A stretch of 64,000 bases of DNA from NCBI GenBank assembly GCA_947425245.1, contig CANDYU010000002.1, positions 1 to 64,000 of the forward strand, given 5' to 3'. The translations under genes and the position numbers were made by a program. The notes under the pieces are model-generated. The model was not told where the DNA came from, did not search any database, and worked only from the letters and a program-made list of their open reading frames with translations. How positions within the stretch are numbered: the first letter of the stretch is position 1; the number at the start of each line of letters is the position of its first letter. This DNA comes from an uncultured Candidatus Saccharibacteria bacterium (GTDB lineage: Bacteria > Patescibacteriota > Saccharimonadia > Saccharimonadales > Saccharimonadaceae). Positions 51,311 to 60,141 of the stretch are shown here, piece by piece.

Positions 51311-51512
51311 GTACGTCAATCTGGGCAACGGCTCTGCCCGGTATCTTGGGCATGATGGCTACGGTTGGTCCCCTACGGCTTCGCCCGTTTACAATAATGG
51401 GTCTGCTGGTTTGACAGGTTACGACCTCGGTTTCATTGCTAGTAGCGTCTTCCCGTCGAACGGTCCAGACGGTCGTTGGCTCGCTTTCCCCATTCGTTGT
51501 CTGGCGTACTAG
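51300..51512 (+). pseudogene. FISUMP-like lectin cassette D
   Basis: 71 codons from VRSGY to PIRCLAY and TAG. ATG at 51288 lies only four codons upstream and has no Shine-Dalgarno, so a secreted product is not expected. Compared with copy B there are about 39 base differences in 213 (hand count), 31 of them at codon positions 1 or 2. The tail AGGTTAGATAAAG runs into the TGCTATAAT box of the next gene. Confidence 0.65.
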
Positions 51513-51534
51513 GTTAGATAAAGAATAATCATGC

Positions 51535-51540
51535 TATAAT
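51535..51540 (+). promoter_or_regulatory. Extended -10 for the YhhN-like gene
   Basis: TGCTATAAT (TATAAT 51535-51540) begins right after the cassette D tail and is 10 bases before the ATG at 51551. Confidence 0.5.
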
Positions 51541-51550
51541 TGTATGATAT

Positions 51551-52258
51551 ATGACAACCATAAGCCAATCGCCATCCATCAGCCAAAAGCTCTTCGCCAA
51601 ACCTTGGCCCTTTATTTGGATTTCCATCTTCACCCTTATCATAATAATCGGCCTCTCTTCACCAGACAGTCATTTCCTTACCTCTATCAAACTTGGCGGC
51701 ATCATCCTCTGCCTCATATATACACTCCTCACTTTCCCTAATGATAATCTACTCCACTTCGCCCTTTTTACTACCGTCATCGCTGATATCATTCTTGCTA
51801 TTAACAATACTGCCGAACTAGGTATAATCTTGTTCTTTATGGCTCAAATCATTCATACCTTCCGGCTCAGTAGGGGAAAGCTCGACCCTCGCCTCATTGC
51901 CTTCTTTATCGCTATTGCTCTCGGTTGCACCCTTATCACCACTATTTTTCACCTAGCCCCGCCAATTTACACAATCAGTACTTTTTATGTTATTAATCTG
52001 ATTATCAATATCATTATTTGCTGGCGTTGGTCAGCTAATGATTCTAAAAACCTCCGTGCCAAACTTGGGCTCTACGGTTTTCTCTTATTCCTCTGCTGTG
52101 ATACCTGTACTGGAATTTCCTACCTCTCCTTTACCGACATTTTTCCATCTTTCCTTTATTTGCCGGCCAATTTCTTTGCTTGGTTCTTTTATTACCCCTC
52201 CCAAGTCCTAATTTCCACCAGTTCAAAGATCTCGGCTAGTAGAAACACCACGAATTAG
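51551..52258 (+). CDS. YhhN/TMEM86-like membrane protein
   Basis: This 235-residue protein has about eight hydrophobic helices. The spacing of helices and motifs such as HFALFTTVIADIIL, IILFFMAQIIHTFRL and FLLFLCCDTCTGISYL resemble YhhN family members, which include lysoplasmalogenases acting on ether lipids. Evidence is pattern-level only. The ATG at 51551 follows a promoter that begins at the end of cassette D. Confidence 0.6.
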   Translation: MTTISQSPSISQKLFAKPWPFIWISIFTLIIIIGLSSPDSHFLTSIKLGGIILCLIYTLLTFPNDNLLHFALFTTVIADIILAINNTAELGIILFFMAQIIHTFRLSRGKLDPRLIAFFIAIALGCTLITTIFHLAPPIYTISTFYVINLIINIIICWRWSANDSKNLRAKLGLYGFLLFLCCDTCTGISYLSFTDIFPSFLYLPANFFAWFFYYPSQVLISTSSKISASRNTTN

Positions 52259-52349
52259 TCAACCCATTTCTCTCTATCTTCCACTAAACTAAAAAGTATG
52301 ATACAATTACATTCAAAGAAAGGTTATTGTGCTACAATGGAGGTAGAAT

Positions 52350-52856
52350 ATGGAAGGTAAAAAAACACACTCATCACCCAGCAACGGCCAACGCGCAATC
52401 CTCGTTTTTGGTGCGCCTTGCAGCGGTAAAACGACTTTTGGTAAGCAATTTGCGACCCAATTTAATGCAACATTTTATGATCTTGACGTCCTAAAACAAG
52501 AACACAACCTTTCGCGTCAGTTCATTTTGCTTCTTGTTGAGCAAATTGCTCGCACCGGCTCGACCTTAGTTTTTGAAGGAGGGAACGACACCGAGAAAGA
52601 TCGCCGTGAACTAGCCGAAATCCTACGCTCTGCCGGCTATTCACCAACGCTCATTTGGATTCAGACCGATGTTAGTACGATTCGTACCCGCCTCAAAGCT
52701 CGCACCAAATCAGTCGAGAAAGCTAAGGTTATCTACGATTCCCGCGTTAAAGCCCTAGAAGCCCCCTCTGACGCTGAAGCTCCTATCGTTCTTTCTGGAA
52801 AACATACTTATCATACTCAGCTCAAACAAGTCCTCACTCAGCTACAAGAACGCTAA
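52350..52856 (+). CDS. P-loop kinase-like protein
   Basis: In this 168-residue protein, AILVFGAPCSGKTTFGKQFA is Walker A at about 14-33, followed by FYDLDVLKQ and STLVFEGGNDTEKDRRELAEIL. RTRLKARTKSVEKA could be a lid with basic residues. The layout is that of small nucleoside or zeta-like kinases (AAA_33). Substrate unknown. GGAGG lies 9-13 bases upstream of the ATG. Confidence 0.75.
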   Translation: MEGKKTHSSPSNGQRAILVFGAPCSGKTTFGKQFATQFNATFYDLDVLKQEHNLSRQFILLLVEQIARTGSTLVFEGGNDTEKDRRELAEILRSAGYSPTLIWIQTDVSTIRTRLKARTKSVEKAKVIYDSRVKALEAPSDAEAPIVLSGKHTYHTQLKQVLTQLQER

Positions 52857-52893
52857 GCTTCATAAATGCTATCAAACTAGCATTTTACCTGTC

Positions 52894-53439
52894 ATGATTT
52901 TGCAAGATTCAGAGTTTGGCGAGATTATCATCCGAAAAAACCCACTTTCAAAGAGTGTGCGTTTTTCAGTCTCACCATCAGGTCGACTCCAGATGTCCGT
53001 CCCTAGTCACACTAGTGACTTTCTTGTTAAACGGTTTTTAAAGGTCAACCGAGACCTCATTCGCAAAAAAATCCCCCTAAATGACCCGAAAACCCAACGT
53101 GCTCGCGACGCAAAGAAGAAAATACTTACGAAAAAAGCTAAAGAGTATTTACCTTATCGTCTAGAATATTACGCTAAGCTATATGGTTATCACTATGAAC
53201 GCTGTCGGCTCAGCCATGCTGCTACTCGATGGGGCAGCTGCTCCAGTACTGGCACAATCTCGCTTAATATTGGGCTTATGCAAGTTCCCGAGATCCTACG
53301 AGACTATGTTATTCTTCATGAACTCGCACATCTAAACCATATGGACCACTCCGCTGCTTTTTGGGCAGAAGTAGCCCTACACGACCCCCGCTACAAAGAG
53401 CATCGGAGAAAACTTAAGAGCTTCTCACCAAGTATCTGA
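52894..53439 (+). CDS. YgjP-family metallopeptidase-like protein (DUF45)
   Basis: This 181-residue protein shows the YgjP/WLM zinc site, LHELAHLNHMDHSAAFW at about 141-157 (HExxH plus a third histidine), preceded by RWGSCSSTGTISLNIGLMQVP. The N-terminal half is a beta-rich domain (IIRKNPLSKSVRFSVSPSGRLQMSVP). The family is predicted to be a zinc-dependent hydrolase. ATG follows 37 bases after the kinase gene, so the two may be cotranscribed. Confidence 0.85.
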   Translation: MILQDSEFGEIIIRKNPLSKSVRFSVSPSGRLQMSVPSHTSDFLVKRFLKVNRDLIRKKIPLNDPKTQRARDAKKKILTKKAKEYLPYRLEYYAKLYGYHYERCRLSHAATRWGSCSSTGTISLNIGLMQVPEILRDYVILHELAHLNHMDHSAAFWAEVALHDPRYKEHRRKLKSFSPSI

Positions 53440-53470
53440 TAAGACTAAGGCTAAATAGCAACAGAAATCG

Positions 53471-53647
53471 TTGCAATCTCTGAAGAAGTATGCTAAAATA
53501 GCAAGGTATAGTCAAATAAACAGGCTACGCATACTAGACGACAGGGAAGGCCTGACATCTTTTCCGTCTGGCAACGCCAGATCGATCTGATTTAAGGAAC
53601 CACTCATTAGTCTAGGTTTCGCGTTGTCTATAAGGGAAAGGAACAGG
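53471..53647 (+). promoter_or_regulatory. Promoter and long leader of the ribosomal protein operon
   Basis: TTGCAA (53471-53476), 17 bp, TGCTAAAAT with TAAAAT at 53494-53499. The transcript would have about 140 leader bases, including a TCTGGC/GCCAGA hairpin near 53567-53581. A leader this long is unusual in this window and could serve feedback regulation by a ribosomal protein. Confidence 0.55.
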
Positions 53648-54259
53648 ATGCAAGTCATCATCGGCACCAAAATTGGTATGACCCAGATCATCGGCGACGA
53701 CGGTATTGTCACTCCAGTGACAATTTTGCAAGCCGACCCCTCCACAGTGACTCAGATTAAAACCATCGAATCCGATGGCTATAACGCTGTGCAACTGGGG
53801 TATGGTCAGGGTAAGAATCTGAGCAAGTCGGTATCCGGCCATGTCAAATCCGCCGGAGTTACGCCCAAAGTTCTTCGTGAGTTTCGCGTTGAGGAAACTC
53901 CAGAACTGAAGGTCGGCGATAAAATCAGCATAGAAAGCTTCAAACTTGGAGACAAAGTCCAAGTTACCGGCATTTCTAAAGGAAAAGGCTACGCTGGTAC
54001 CGTCAAACGCTGGAACTTTAACGAGTCACGTAACACCCACGGTTTCAAGGGTAACATCCGCCGCGTCGGCTCTATCGGATCTATGTATCCACAAAAAGTC
54101 TTTAAAGGCAAAAAAATGCCAGGTCGTATGGGACATGATCAAGTAACTGTCAAGAATTTGGTAGTTGCTTTTTTGGACCTAGAAAACAACCTCATCGGTC
54201 TTAAAGGAGCAGTTCCTGGTCCGAAAAAAGGCATTGTAACCATCGAGGGAAAGGAGTAG
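53648..54259 (+). CDS. rplC: 50S ribosomal protein L3
   Basis: uL3, 203 residues from ATG at 53648 (SD GGAACAGG). The start MQVIIGTKIGMTQIIGDDG is typical, and the conserved GKGYAGTVKRWNFNESRNTHG, GSIGSMYPQKVFKGKKMPGRMG loop that reaches the peptidyl transferase centre is present. It is first in the cluster; rpsJ (S10), which usually precedes it, is absent. rplD starts one base after the stop. Confidence 0.97.
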   Translation: MQVIIGTKIGMTQIIGDDGIVTPVTILQADPSTVTQIKTIESDGYNAVQLGYGQGKNLSKSVSGHVKSAGVTPKVLREFRVEETPELKVGDKISIESFKLGDKVQVTGISKGKGYAGTVKRWNFNESRNTHGFKGNIRRVGSIGSMYPQKVFKGKKMPGRMGHDQVTVKNLVVAFLDLENNLIGLKGAVPGPKKGIVTIEGKE

Positions 54260-54260
54260 T

Positions 54261-54863
54261 ATGGCTGAACTTAACAAAGACATCTTTGGCCTCGACGTTC
54301 AAAATCACGAACTCCTCAAGACCGCTTACGATGCATATCTCGCTAATTCACGCAGCTCTCACGCAAAAACCTTAAAGCGTGGCGAAGTACGTGGTGGTGG
54401 CAAAAAGCCTTGGAAACAAAAAGGTACCGGTCGTGCTCGTTTTGGCTCCACCCGTAACCCAATCTGGCGTCATGGTGGTGTCGCCTTTGGTCGCACCGGT
54501 GAAGAAAACTTCAACAAGAAAGTCTCCAAGAACGCTAAGAAAATCGCCGTTCGTCAAGCTCTTAGCTTAAAGAATGCCAATCAAGCTATCATCATTGAAG
54601 GTGTCGCTACTACTGGGAAGACCAAAGAAGTCGCTAAGAAACTCAACGACCTTGGGTTAAATGATAAAAATGTTCTCATGGTTGTATCTGAAAAAGCCCC
54701 AGAAATCCTGCGTGCCACTAACAACCTGCCGAACCTCAAATTAGTCAGAGCTACTTACCTTAATGTCTTCGATGTCCTCAATGCCGATGTTATCATCTTT
54801 AGCGAAACCGCACTTAAAGATACTGAAAATTGGCTTTTAGATAAGGAGGCTATCAATGCGTAG
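54261..54863 (+). CDS. rplD: 50S ribosomal protein L4
   Basis: uL4, 200 residues. The extended loop GGGKKPWKQKGTGRARFGSTRNPIWRHGGVAFGRT that lines the exit tunnel is at about 46-80. In other bacteria L4 also represses its own operon through the leader, which may relate to the long leader upstream. It overlaps rplW by 8 bases. Confidence 0.97.
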   Translation: MAELNKDIFGLDVQNHELLKTAYDAYLANSRSSHAKTLKRGEVRGGGKKPWKQKGTGRARFGSTRNPIWRHGGVAFGRTGEENFNKKVSKNAKKIAVRQALSLKNANQAIIIEGVATTGKTKEVAKKLNDLGLNDKNVLMVVSEKAPEILRATNNLPNLKLVRATYLNVFDVLNADVIIFSETALKDTENWLLDKEAINA

Positions 54864-55257
54864 TGTTCAATATATTCCTCGTGCTACTGAGAAAGCCTAT
54901 GTCGCACAGACTCAAAACACCTATGTGTTCTTCGTTCCAAAAGATGCCAGCAAACAAGAGATTGCTCAAACAATTGCAGAAGTATACAAAGTTACAGTGC
55001 TTGATATTCGCACCGCAATCCGCAAGGGTAAACCAACTCGTTTCTCTCGCGGCAAACATGCTTATCCTGGTACAACTTTCCGTCGTGACCATAAAGTCGC
55101 CTATATTACTTTAAAGTCTGGCGATAAGATTCCAGTCTTCGAAGAAACTAAGACAGAAGGAGACAAGCCTGAAGACAAGGCTACCAAAAAGGCCGAGAAG
55201 AAAGTTACTAAAGCAGACAAAAAGGTCGAAAAACAAGATGAGAAGGAGGCTAAGTAA
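54856..55257 (+). CDS. rplW: 50S ribosomal protein L23
   Basis: uL23, 133 residues; the core of about 90 residues (PRATEKAYVAQTQNTYVFFVPKDASKQEIAQTIAEVYKVTVLDIRTAI) sits at the tunnel exit where trigger factor and SRP dock. The C-terminal 40 residues are a Lys/Glu/Asp repeat tail (KATKKAEKKVTKADKKVEKQ) not usual in L23. Overlaps both neighbours. Confidence 0.95.
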   Translation: MRSVQYIPRATEKAYVAQTQNTYVFFVPKDASKQEIAQTIAEVYKVTVLDIRTAIRKGKPTRFSRGKHAYPGTTFRRDHKVAYITLKSGDKIPVFEETKTEGDKPEDKATKKAEKKVTKADKKVEKQDEKEAK

Positions 55258-56093
55258 TGAGTATTAAAGCTTATCGCCCAATCACTCCCGCTCAACGTCA
55301 AAAAACCACTCAGGACTTTGATCAAATTACGACCAAAAAACCTTTGAGATCTTTGACTAAGAGTAAAAAACAGATGGCCGGCAAGAATAATCAAGGTCGC
55401 ATCACTGTCCGACATCGTGGCGGTGGCGTCAAACGCCATTACCGCATCGTAACCTACAGCTTACCGCAAAATGGTAAGTATACAATTCGAGAAATCGAAT
55501 ACGATCCAAACCGAAGTGCTCGTATTGCTCGAGTTCAAGACCAAAACGGCGTCTACTACTATGTCATCGCCGACAACAATATGCATCAAGGCATGACTTT
55601 CGAAACCGGTAAAGAAGCCGCTGTCGAAACTTCCAATCGTATGCCAATTCGCAACATCCCGGTTGGTACCTTCATCTATGCTATTGAACTTACCCCAGGA
55701 CGCGGAGCCCAAATGGTCCGCTCTGCAGGAACCAGTGCTCAGCTTATGGCTAAAGAAGACAATTACGCAACTCTCAAAATGCCATCTGGTGAAATGCGTA
55801 AAGTTCTTATTGACTGCGAAGCCAGCATCGGTACCGTTGGCAACGAACAACATCAAAACATCAAAATTGGTGCAGCTGGTCGTCGCCGTCGCAAAGGCAT
55901 CCGCCCAACTGTCCGTGGTGTCGTTATGAACGCAACCGATCACCCTCATGGTGGTGGTGACGGTGGCCGTCACGGTACTGGTAAAGCTCCTCGTACTCCA
56001 TGGGGTCAGCTCACTCTAGGTTATCGCACTCGACATAACAAGAAAACTAATAAAATGATCGTGCGCAGCCGCCACGAAGGAAAGAGGAAATAA
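55257..56093 (+). CDS. rplB: 50S ribosomal protein L2
   Basis: uL2, 278 residues, normal length. [14 protein letters not shown] at the N-terminus and the C-terminal [32 protein letters not shown], including the conserved histidine near the peptidyl transferase centre. One-base overlaps at both ends show tight coupling. Confidence 0.98.
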   Translation: MSIKAYRPITPAQRQKTTQDFDQITTKKPLRSLTKSKKQMAGKNNQGRITVRHRGGGVKRHYRIVTYSLPQNGKYTIREIEYDPNRSARIARVQDQNGVYYYVIADNNMHQGMTFETGKEAAVETSNRMPIRNIPVGTFIYAIELTPGRGAQMVRSAGTSAQLMAKEDNYATLKMPSGEMRKVLIDCEASIGTVGNEQHQNIKIGAAGRRRRKGIRPTVRGVVMNATDHPHGGGDGGRHGTGKAPRTPWGQLTLGYRTRHNKKTNKMIVRSRHEGKRK

Positions 56094-56380
56094 TGTCTCG
56101 AAGTCTGAAGAAAGGTCCATTCGTAGACTATAAACTCGCGAAGAAAATCGCTGCCCTCTCTGCCGAGGATCGCACCGTAATTAAGACCTGGGCTCGCCAG
56201 TCAACCATCTCTCCTGAAATGGTTGGTCGTACTATTGCCGTACACAATGGTAAAGTTCATGTTCCAGTCTTTGTCAGCGAGAATATGGTTGGACACAAAC
56301 TAGGAGAATTTGCCCCAACCCGCAAATTCAAACGCCATGGTGGCAAAAAGGCCGCCGAAGCAGCAAAGGGAGGTAAATAA
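56093..56380 (+). CDS. rpsS: 30S ribosomal protein S19
   Basis: uS19, 95 residues: [43 protein letters not shown] and [16 protein letters not shown] are all family signatures. It sits in the 30S head. Overlaps rplV by one base. Confidence 0.97.
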   Translation: MSRSLKKGPFVDYKLAKKIAALSAEDRTVIKTWARQSTISPEMVGRTIAVHNGKVHVPVFVSENMVGHKLGEFAPTRKFKRHGGKKAAEAAKGGK

Positions 56381-56769
56381 TGGCTACCCACTTTGCACAC
56401 GCTATCATTAAAGGAGTCGACAGCCAACCACGCAAGACCAGCATTGTCGCCAGTTTAGCTCGCGATCGCTATGTTAGTGACGCAGTCGTTATCCTAGAAA
56501 ACACTCCACGACGAGCCGCCAGAGCCGTCCGCAAAGCCATCGAAAGTGCCACCGCAAACCTACTTAACAACAGCAGCGTCAGCATCGATCCAAAAACCTT
56601 AAGAGTCGCACGCATTTCCGTCACCGCCGGTACTCGAATGCGTCGTTATGTTCCAGCTTCTCGTGGCCGTGCATTACCGTATGAAAAGATCTCTAGCAAT
56701 GTTTTCGTCGAAATTGCTGGTGAAGAAAAAGCTAAAAAGTCCACAAGCAATGATAAGGAGGATAAGTAA
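56380..56769 (+). CDS. rplV: 50S ribosomal protein L22
   Basis: uL22, 129 residues. ATANLLNNSSVSIDPKTLRVARISVTAGTRMRRYVPASRGRA includes the long beta-hairpin lining the exit tunnel. A short charged C-terminal extension (KAKKSTSNDKEDK) follows. Ends on the rpsC start. Confidence 0.96.
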   Translation: MATHFAHAIIKGVDSQPRKTSIVASLARDRYVSDAVVILENTPRRAARAVRKAIESATANLLNNSSVSIDPKTLRVARISVTAGTRMRRYVPASRGRALPYEKISSNVFVEIAGEEKAKKSTSNDKEDK

Positions 56770-57395
56770 TGGGTCAGAAAGTCAACCCAGTCTCTTATCG
56801 TCTTCAAATCAGCAAGGACTGGTCGTCTAAGTGGTTCACCCGCAAAGCCGACTTCCGTCATTGGCTCATAGAAGACGCTAAGATTCGCGACATTATCGAG
56901 AAACGATTCAGCAGTCGCCCAACGATTGCTCGCATCGATATTGAACGCAGTGCCAACCTTACCACAATTACCATCCTCACCGCCAAGGCCGGAGCCGTGA
57001 TTGGTAAACAAGGTGCTGGCATCAACGAACTCAAGAAAGAGCTCGAAAAGATCGTCACCGGTCCAATTCGTATCAATGTTGAAGAAGTTAAGAAACCAGA
57101 GCTTAACGCCAAGCTAGTCGCTGAGAATATTGGTTTTCAGCTCGGCAAACGTATGAATTTCCGTCGAGCCGTTAAAATGGCCTGTCAGTCAACCATGAAT
57201 GCTGGTGCAAAAGGTATCCGCGTTGAAGTCAGCGGACGCCTTAACGGTGCTGAAATGAGCCGTCGAGAAAAGTTCATTGAAGGATCTGTACCTCTACACA
57301 CCCTTCGTGCTGATGTCGACTTCCATATCTGCCATGCACCAACCATCGCTGGTATTGTTGGCGTTAAAGTTTGGATTTATAAGGGGGAGAAATAA
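56769..57395 (+). CDS. rpsC: 30S ribosomal protein S3
   Basis: uS3, 208 residues. MGQKVNPVSYRLQISKDWSSKWF opens the protein, the KH domain GAVIGKQGAGINELKKELEKI is at about 76-96, and GAKGIRVEVSGRLNGAEMSRREKFIEGSVPLHTLRADVDF forms the C-terminal part facing the mRNA entry. Normal length. Confidence 0.97.
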   Translation: MGQKVNPVSYRLQISKDWSSKWFTRKADFRHWLIEDAKIRDIIEKRFSSRPTIARIDIERSANLTTITILTAKAGAVIGKQGAGINELKKELEKIVTGPIRINVEEVKKPELNAKLVAENIGFQLGKRMNFRRAVKMACQSTMNAGAKGIRVEVSGRLNGAEMSRREKFIEGSVPLHTLRADVDFHICHAPTIAGIVGVKVWIYKGEK

Positions 57396-57397
57396 TT

Positions 57398-57817
57398 ATG
57401 GCAATCATGACACCCCGCCGCGAGGCACACCGCAAGGTTCGTAAAGGCAAAAACGAAGGCACCGCCTCTCGTTGCAACTATGTCGCTTTTGGTGACTGGG
57501 GACTGATGTCGCTCGACAACGAACGCGTCACCAGCCGCCAAATCGAAGCAGCCCGTCAGGCAATCACACGCTATGTAAAGCGTGGCGGCAAAATCTGGAT
57601 CCGCATTTTTCCACACATTCCAGTGACTAAAAAACCACTCGATGTGAAAATGGGTAGCGGTAAAGGTGAACCACAATTTTACGTCGCCAAAGTGAAAGCT
57701 GGCACCGTAATGTTCGAAATTAGCGATGTCACCGAAGAACAAGCCAAAGAGGCTTTCCGCCTTGCTGGCCACAAGCTACCAGTACGAACTAAAATTATCA
57801 AAAAAGAGGAGTTTTAA
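57398..57817 (+). CDS. rplP: 50S ribosomal protein L16
   Basis: uL16, 139 residues: [68 protein letters not shown], complete. The next gene begins 5 bases after its stop and is rpsQ, so rpmC (L29), which normally lies between, is missing here. Confidence 0.97.
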   Translation: MAIMTPRREAHRKVRKGKNEGTASRCNYVAFGDWGLMSLDNERVTSRQIEAARQAITRYVKRGGKIWIRIFPHIPVTKKPLDVKMGSGKGEPQFYVAKVKAGTVMFEISDVTEEQAKEAFRLAGHKLPVRTKIIKKEEF

Positions 57818-57821
57818 TATG

Positions 57822-58115
57822 GCTGGAGAATTACAAGGCATTGTGAGTTCCGCAAAACGCGATAAGACCATTACTGTCTCCATCGCCAGCCGTGAAACTC
57901 ACCCACTCTATCGTAAACAATATACTAAAACCCGCAAGTACACAGCACACGACGAAAATAACGAAGCTGGGGTAGGCGATAAAGTTCTAATCGCAACCTG
58001 CCGCCCTTACAGTAAGACCAAAACTTATAAACTAGTAAAGGTTCTTGAAAAATCTCGTGGAGCTATCGAACTAAAGGATGAGGTATTAGGCAACGATAAG
58101 GGGGAGGAGAACTAA
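57822..58115 (+). CDS. rpsQ: 30S ribosomal protein S17
   Basis: uS17, 97 residues from ATG at 57822: [74 protein letters not shown]. The OB fold and C-terminal signature are present; the acidic tail is short. An in-frame alternative start inside rplP is rejected. Confidence 0.96.
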   Translation, partial: AGELQGIVSSAKRDKTITVSIASRETHPLYRKQYTKTRKYTAHDENNEAGVGDKVLIATCRPYSKTKTYKLVKVLEKSRGAIELKDEVLGNDKGEEN

Positions 58116-58116
58116 T

Positions 58117-58485
58117 ATGATTCAACAGGAAACTAGATTAAAAGTCGCTGACAACAGCGGTGCCAAAGAACTTGGTGTAATCCGGGTCCTTGGTGGAACT
58201 AGAGCTCGCTACGCACGGGTTGGAGATATTGTCACCTGTAGTGTTAAAGATGCCAGCCCAACCGGCAATGTCAAAAAGAAAGCCGTCGTCAAAGCCGTCA
58301 TCGTTCGCACTCGTCAGCAAATCCGTCGCCCAGACGGTAGTACTATTCGCTTTGACGACAACGCTGCCGTTCTAGTTAACGACGACAAAACCCCAAAGGG
58401 TACCCGCGTCTTCGGTCCAGTTCCACGCGAGCTACGCGAACGCGGCTTCAACAAAATTATCAGCTTAGCACCGGAGGTACTATAA
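58117..58485 (+). CDS. rplN: 50S ribosomal protein L14
   Basis: uL14, 122 residues, one of the most conserved ribosomal proteins: [27 protein letters not shown] and [60 protein letters not shown]. Normal length. Overlaps rplX by one base. Confidence 0.98.
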   Translation: MIQQETRLKVADNSGAKELGVIRVLGGTRARYARVGDIVTCSVKDASPTGNVKKKAVVKAVIVRTRQQIRRPDGSTIRFDDNAAVLVNDDKTPKGTRVFGPVPRELRERGFNKIISLAPEVL

Positions 58486-58712
58486 TGGCAAAATGTCTCA
58501 AAGTAGGCGATCGCGTCAAAGTTATCGCCGGTGATCATAAGGGCGAAATCGCCAGCATCGTCAAAGTAGATAAAGCTAATCACAAAGCTTTCCTCAAAGA
58601 CATTAATATCCGCACTCGCCATATGAAAGCAACTCAATTCAATCCTAAAGGTGGCAAAAAAGATATCCATATCGGTATCGACTTTTCCAACCTACAAAAG
58701 GAGGATAAGTAA
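58485..58712 (+). CDS. rplX: 50S ribosomal protein L24 (short)
   Basis: uL24, 75 residues, shorter than the usual 100 or so. The KOW motif [44 protein letters not shown] is intact, but the C-terminal region is reduced. Overlaps rplE by one base. Confidence 0.93.
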   Translation: MAKCLKVGDRVKVIAGDHKGEIASIVKVDKANHKAFLKDINIRTRHMKATQFNPKGGKKDIHIGIDFSNLQKEDK

Positions 58713-59284
58713 TGGCTAACCAAACTACAGCCCCTCGACTCAAAACTCTCTACAATGACAAGATTAAGGAGCAACTAAAAACCGAGCTCGGACTCAAAAA
58801 TATCAATCAAGTCCCCAAGCTAGAGAAAGTTGTTATCTCTAGTGGTGTCGGCAAGAAACGCGAAGATAAACGTTTTACCGAAACCGTCGAGTTAACACTT
58901 ACCAAGATTAGTGGACAAGCCACTACTAGCCGCCTCGCCAAAAAGTCTATTGCAACATTTAAGATTCGCAAAGGTATGGGTGCACCAGTTGGCTATCTTA
59001 CCACTTTGCGTAATGATAAAATGTATGAGTTTATCGATCGACTTATCAATATCGCCTTACCACATGTACGCGACTTCCACGGCGTCTCTCGCAAAGGCTT
59101 TGATGCTCAAGGAAATTACAGCCTCGGCATCAAAGAACAAACCGTCTTCCCCGAGATTACATTTGAAGATGCCGCCGTCCTACACGGTTTGGAAATCACA
59201 TTTATTATTAAAAACGGTTCTAAAGAAGGGAGCACAAAGTTGCTAGAAGCATTCGGAATGCCGTTCGAGAAGGAGAATAAATAA
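58712..59284 (+). CDS. rplE: 50S ribosomal protein L5
   Basis: uL5, 190 residues: [97 protein letters not shown]. It binds 5S rRNA in the central protuberance. Normal length. Confidence 0.97.
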   Translation: MANQTTAPRLKTLYNDKIKEQLKTELGLKNINQVPKLEKVVISSGVGKKREDKRFTETVELTLTKISGQATTSRLAKKSIATFKIRKGMGAPVGYLTTLRNDKMYEFIDRLINIALPHVRDFHGVSRKGFDAQGNYSLGIKEQTVFPEITFEDAAVLHGLEITFIIKNGSKEGSTKLLEAFGMPFEKENK

Positions 59285-59553
59285 TGGCCAAAAAATCAGC
59301 CGTCCTTCGCGACGAAAAACGACGCAAAATGTATGAAAAATATAAGGCTAAACGTGCCGAGCTTAAAGCTGCTGGCGACCTTGAAGGTCTTCAAAAGCTT
59401 CCACGCAATGCTAGCCCTACTCGTCTCAAAAACCGCGATATGCTAGACGGTCGCCCACGTGGCTACATGCGTTACTTCGGTCTTAGCCGTATCAATTTCC
59501 GCGAAAAAGCCTCCAAGGGCGAAATCCCAGGCGTAACAAAGAGTAGCTGGTAG
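59284..59553 (+). CDS. rpsN: 30S ribosomal protein S14, zinc-free type
   Basis: uS14, 89 residues: [81 protein letters not shown]. The CxxC pairs of the zinc type are absent. It has the length of the zinc-free group. A good Shine-Dalgarno for rpsH follows. Confidence 0.96.
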   Translation: MAKKSAVLRDEKRRKMYEKYKAKRAELKAAGDLEGLQKLPRNASPTRLKNRDMLDGRPRGYMRYFGLSRINFREKASKGEIPGVTKSSW

Positions 59554-59571
59554 GAAAGGAGAGAAGATTAT

Positions 59572-59973
59572 ATGTCATTACAATCAACTGATCAAATCGC
59601 TGATCTCATCACCCGCATTCGCAACGCCATTATGGTTGGTAAGACCGAGATCCGCGTTCCTACTAGCAAACTAAAAGCTGCCGTTGTCGAGGGACTCAAA
59701 AACTCTGGCTATATCGCAAGTTATGAGTTAGAAGATGCCAAACCTCGTAACATCCTTCATGTTACGATTTGCGAACCAGGACAAAATACTAAAATTACCG
59801 AAATTACTAAAGTCTCAAAACCTGGCCGTCGCATTTATGTCGGTTCCGAAGAGATTCCAGTAGTTAAGTCCGGTCGAGGTATTGTCCTCATCTCTACCTC
59901 AAAAGGTATCATGACTGGTAAAGAAGCTAAAAAACACCATCTTGGTGGTGAAATTCTAGTCAAAGTTTACTAG
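59572..59973 (+). CDS. rpsH: 30S ribosomal protein S8
   Basis: uS8, 133 residues: QIADLITRIRNAIMVGKTEIRVPTSKLKAAVVEGLKNSGYI and the C-terminal GRGIVLISTSKGIMTGKEAKKHHLGGEILVKVY. Preceded by AAAGGAG. A strong terminator 15 bases later ends this transcription unit. Confidence 0.97.
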   Translation: MSLQSTDQIADLITRIRNAIMVGKTEIRVPTSKLKAAVVEGLKNSGYIASYELEDAKPRNILHVTICEPGQNTKITEITKVSKPGRRIYVGSEEIPVVKSGRGIVLISTSKGIMTGKEAKKHHLGGEILVKVY

Positions 59974-59987
59974 AAGCAAGTGCCAGC

Positions 59988-60019
59988 AAAAAAGAACCTC
60001 AGAAATGAGGTTCTTTTTT
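59988..60019 (+). terminator. Terminator inside the spc cluster
   Basis: AAAAAAGAACCTCA, GAAA, TGAGGTTCTTTTTT: a perfect stem with a tetraloop and six T. It divides rpsH from rplF, which are usually cotranscribed. Confidence 0.9.
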
Positions 60020-60084
60020 CATTAACAACACCTTCCATTAATGTCAGTGACATCCCGAGCGACCAACTTTCATCACCTAGCTTC

Positions 60085-60113
60085 TTGCATTTTTCACCAA
60101 TACGTGATAATAT
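60085..60113 (+). promoter_or_regulatory. Promoter of rplF-rplR-rpsE-rplO
   Basis: TTGCAT (60085-60090), 17 bp, TAATAT (60108-60113) with an upstream TG. It restarts transcription after the terminator, about 30 bases before rplF. Confidence 0.65.
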
Positions 60114-60141
60114 CAAAAGAATATTAATTAAAAGGGAAATT

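Noticed and set aside
59980-60141. N-terminal extension of rplF reading through the terminator
   Set aside because: The extended frame crosses the terminator hairpin and promoter. The ATG at 60142 gives the conserved L6 start.
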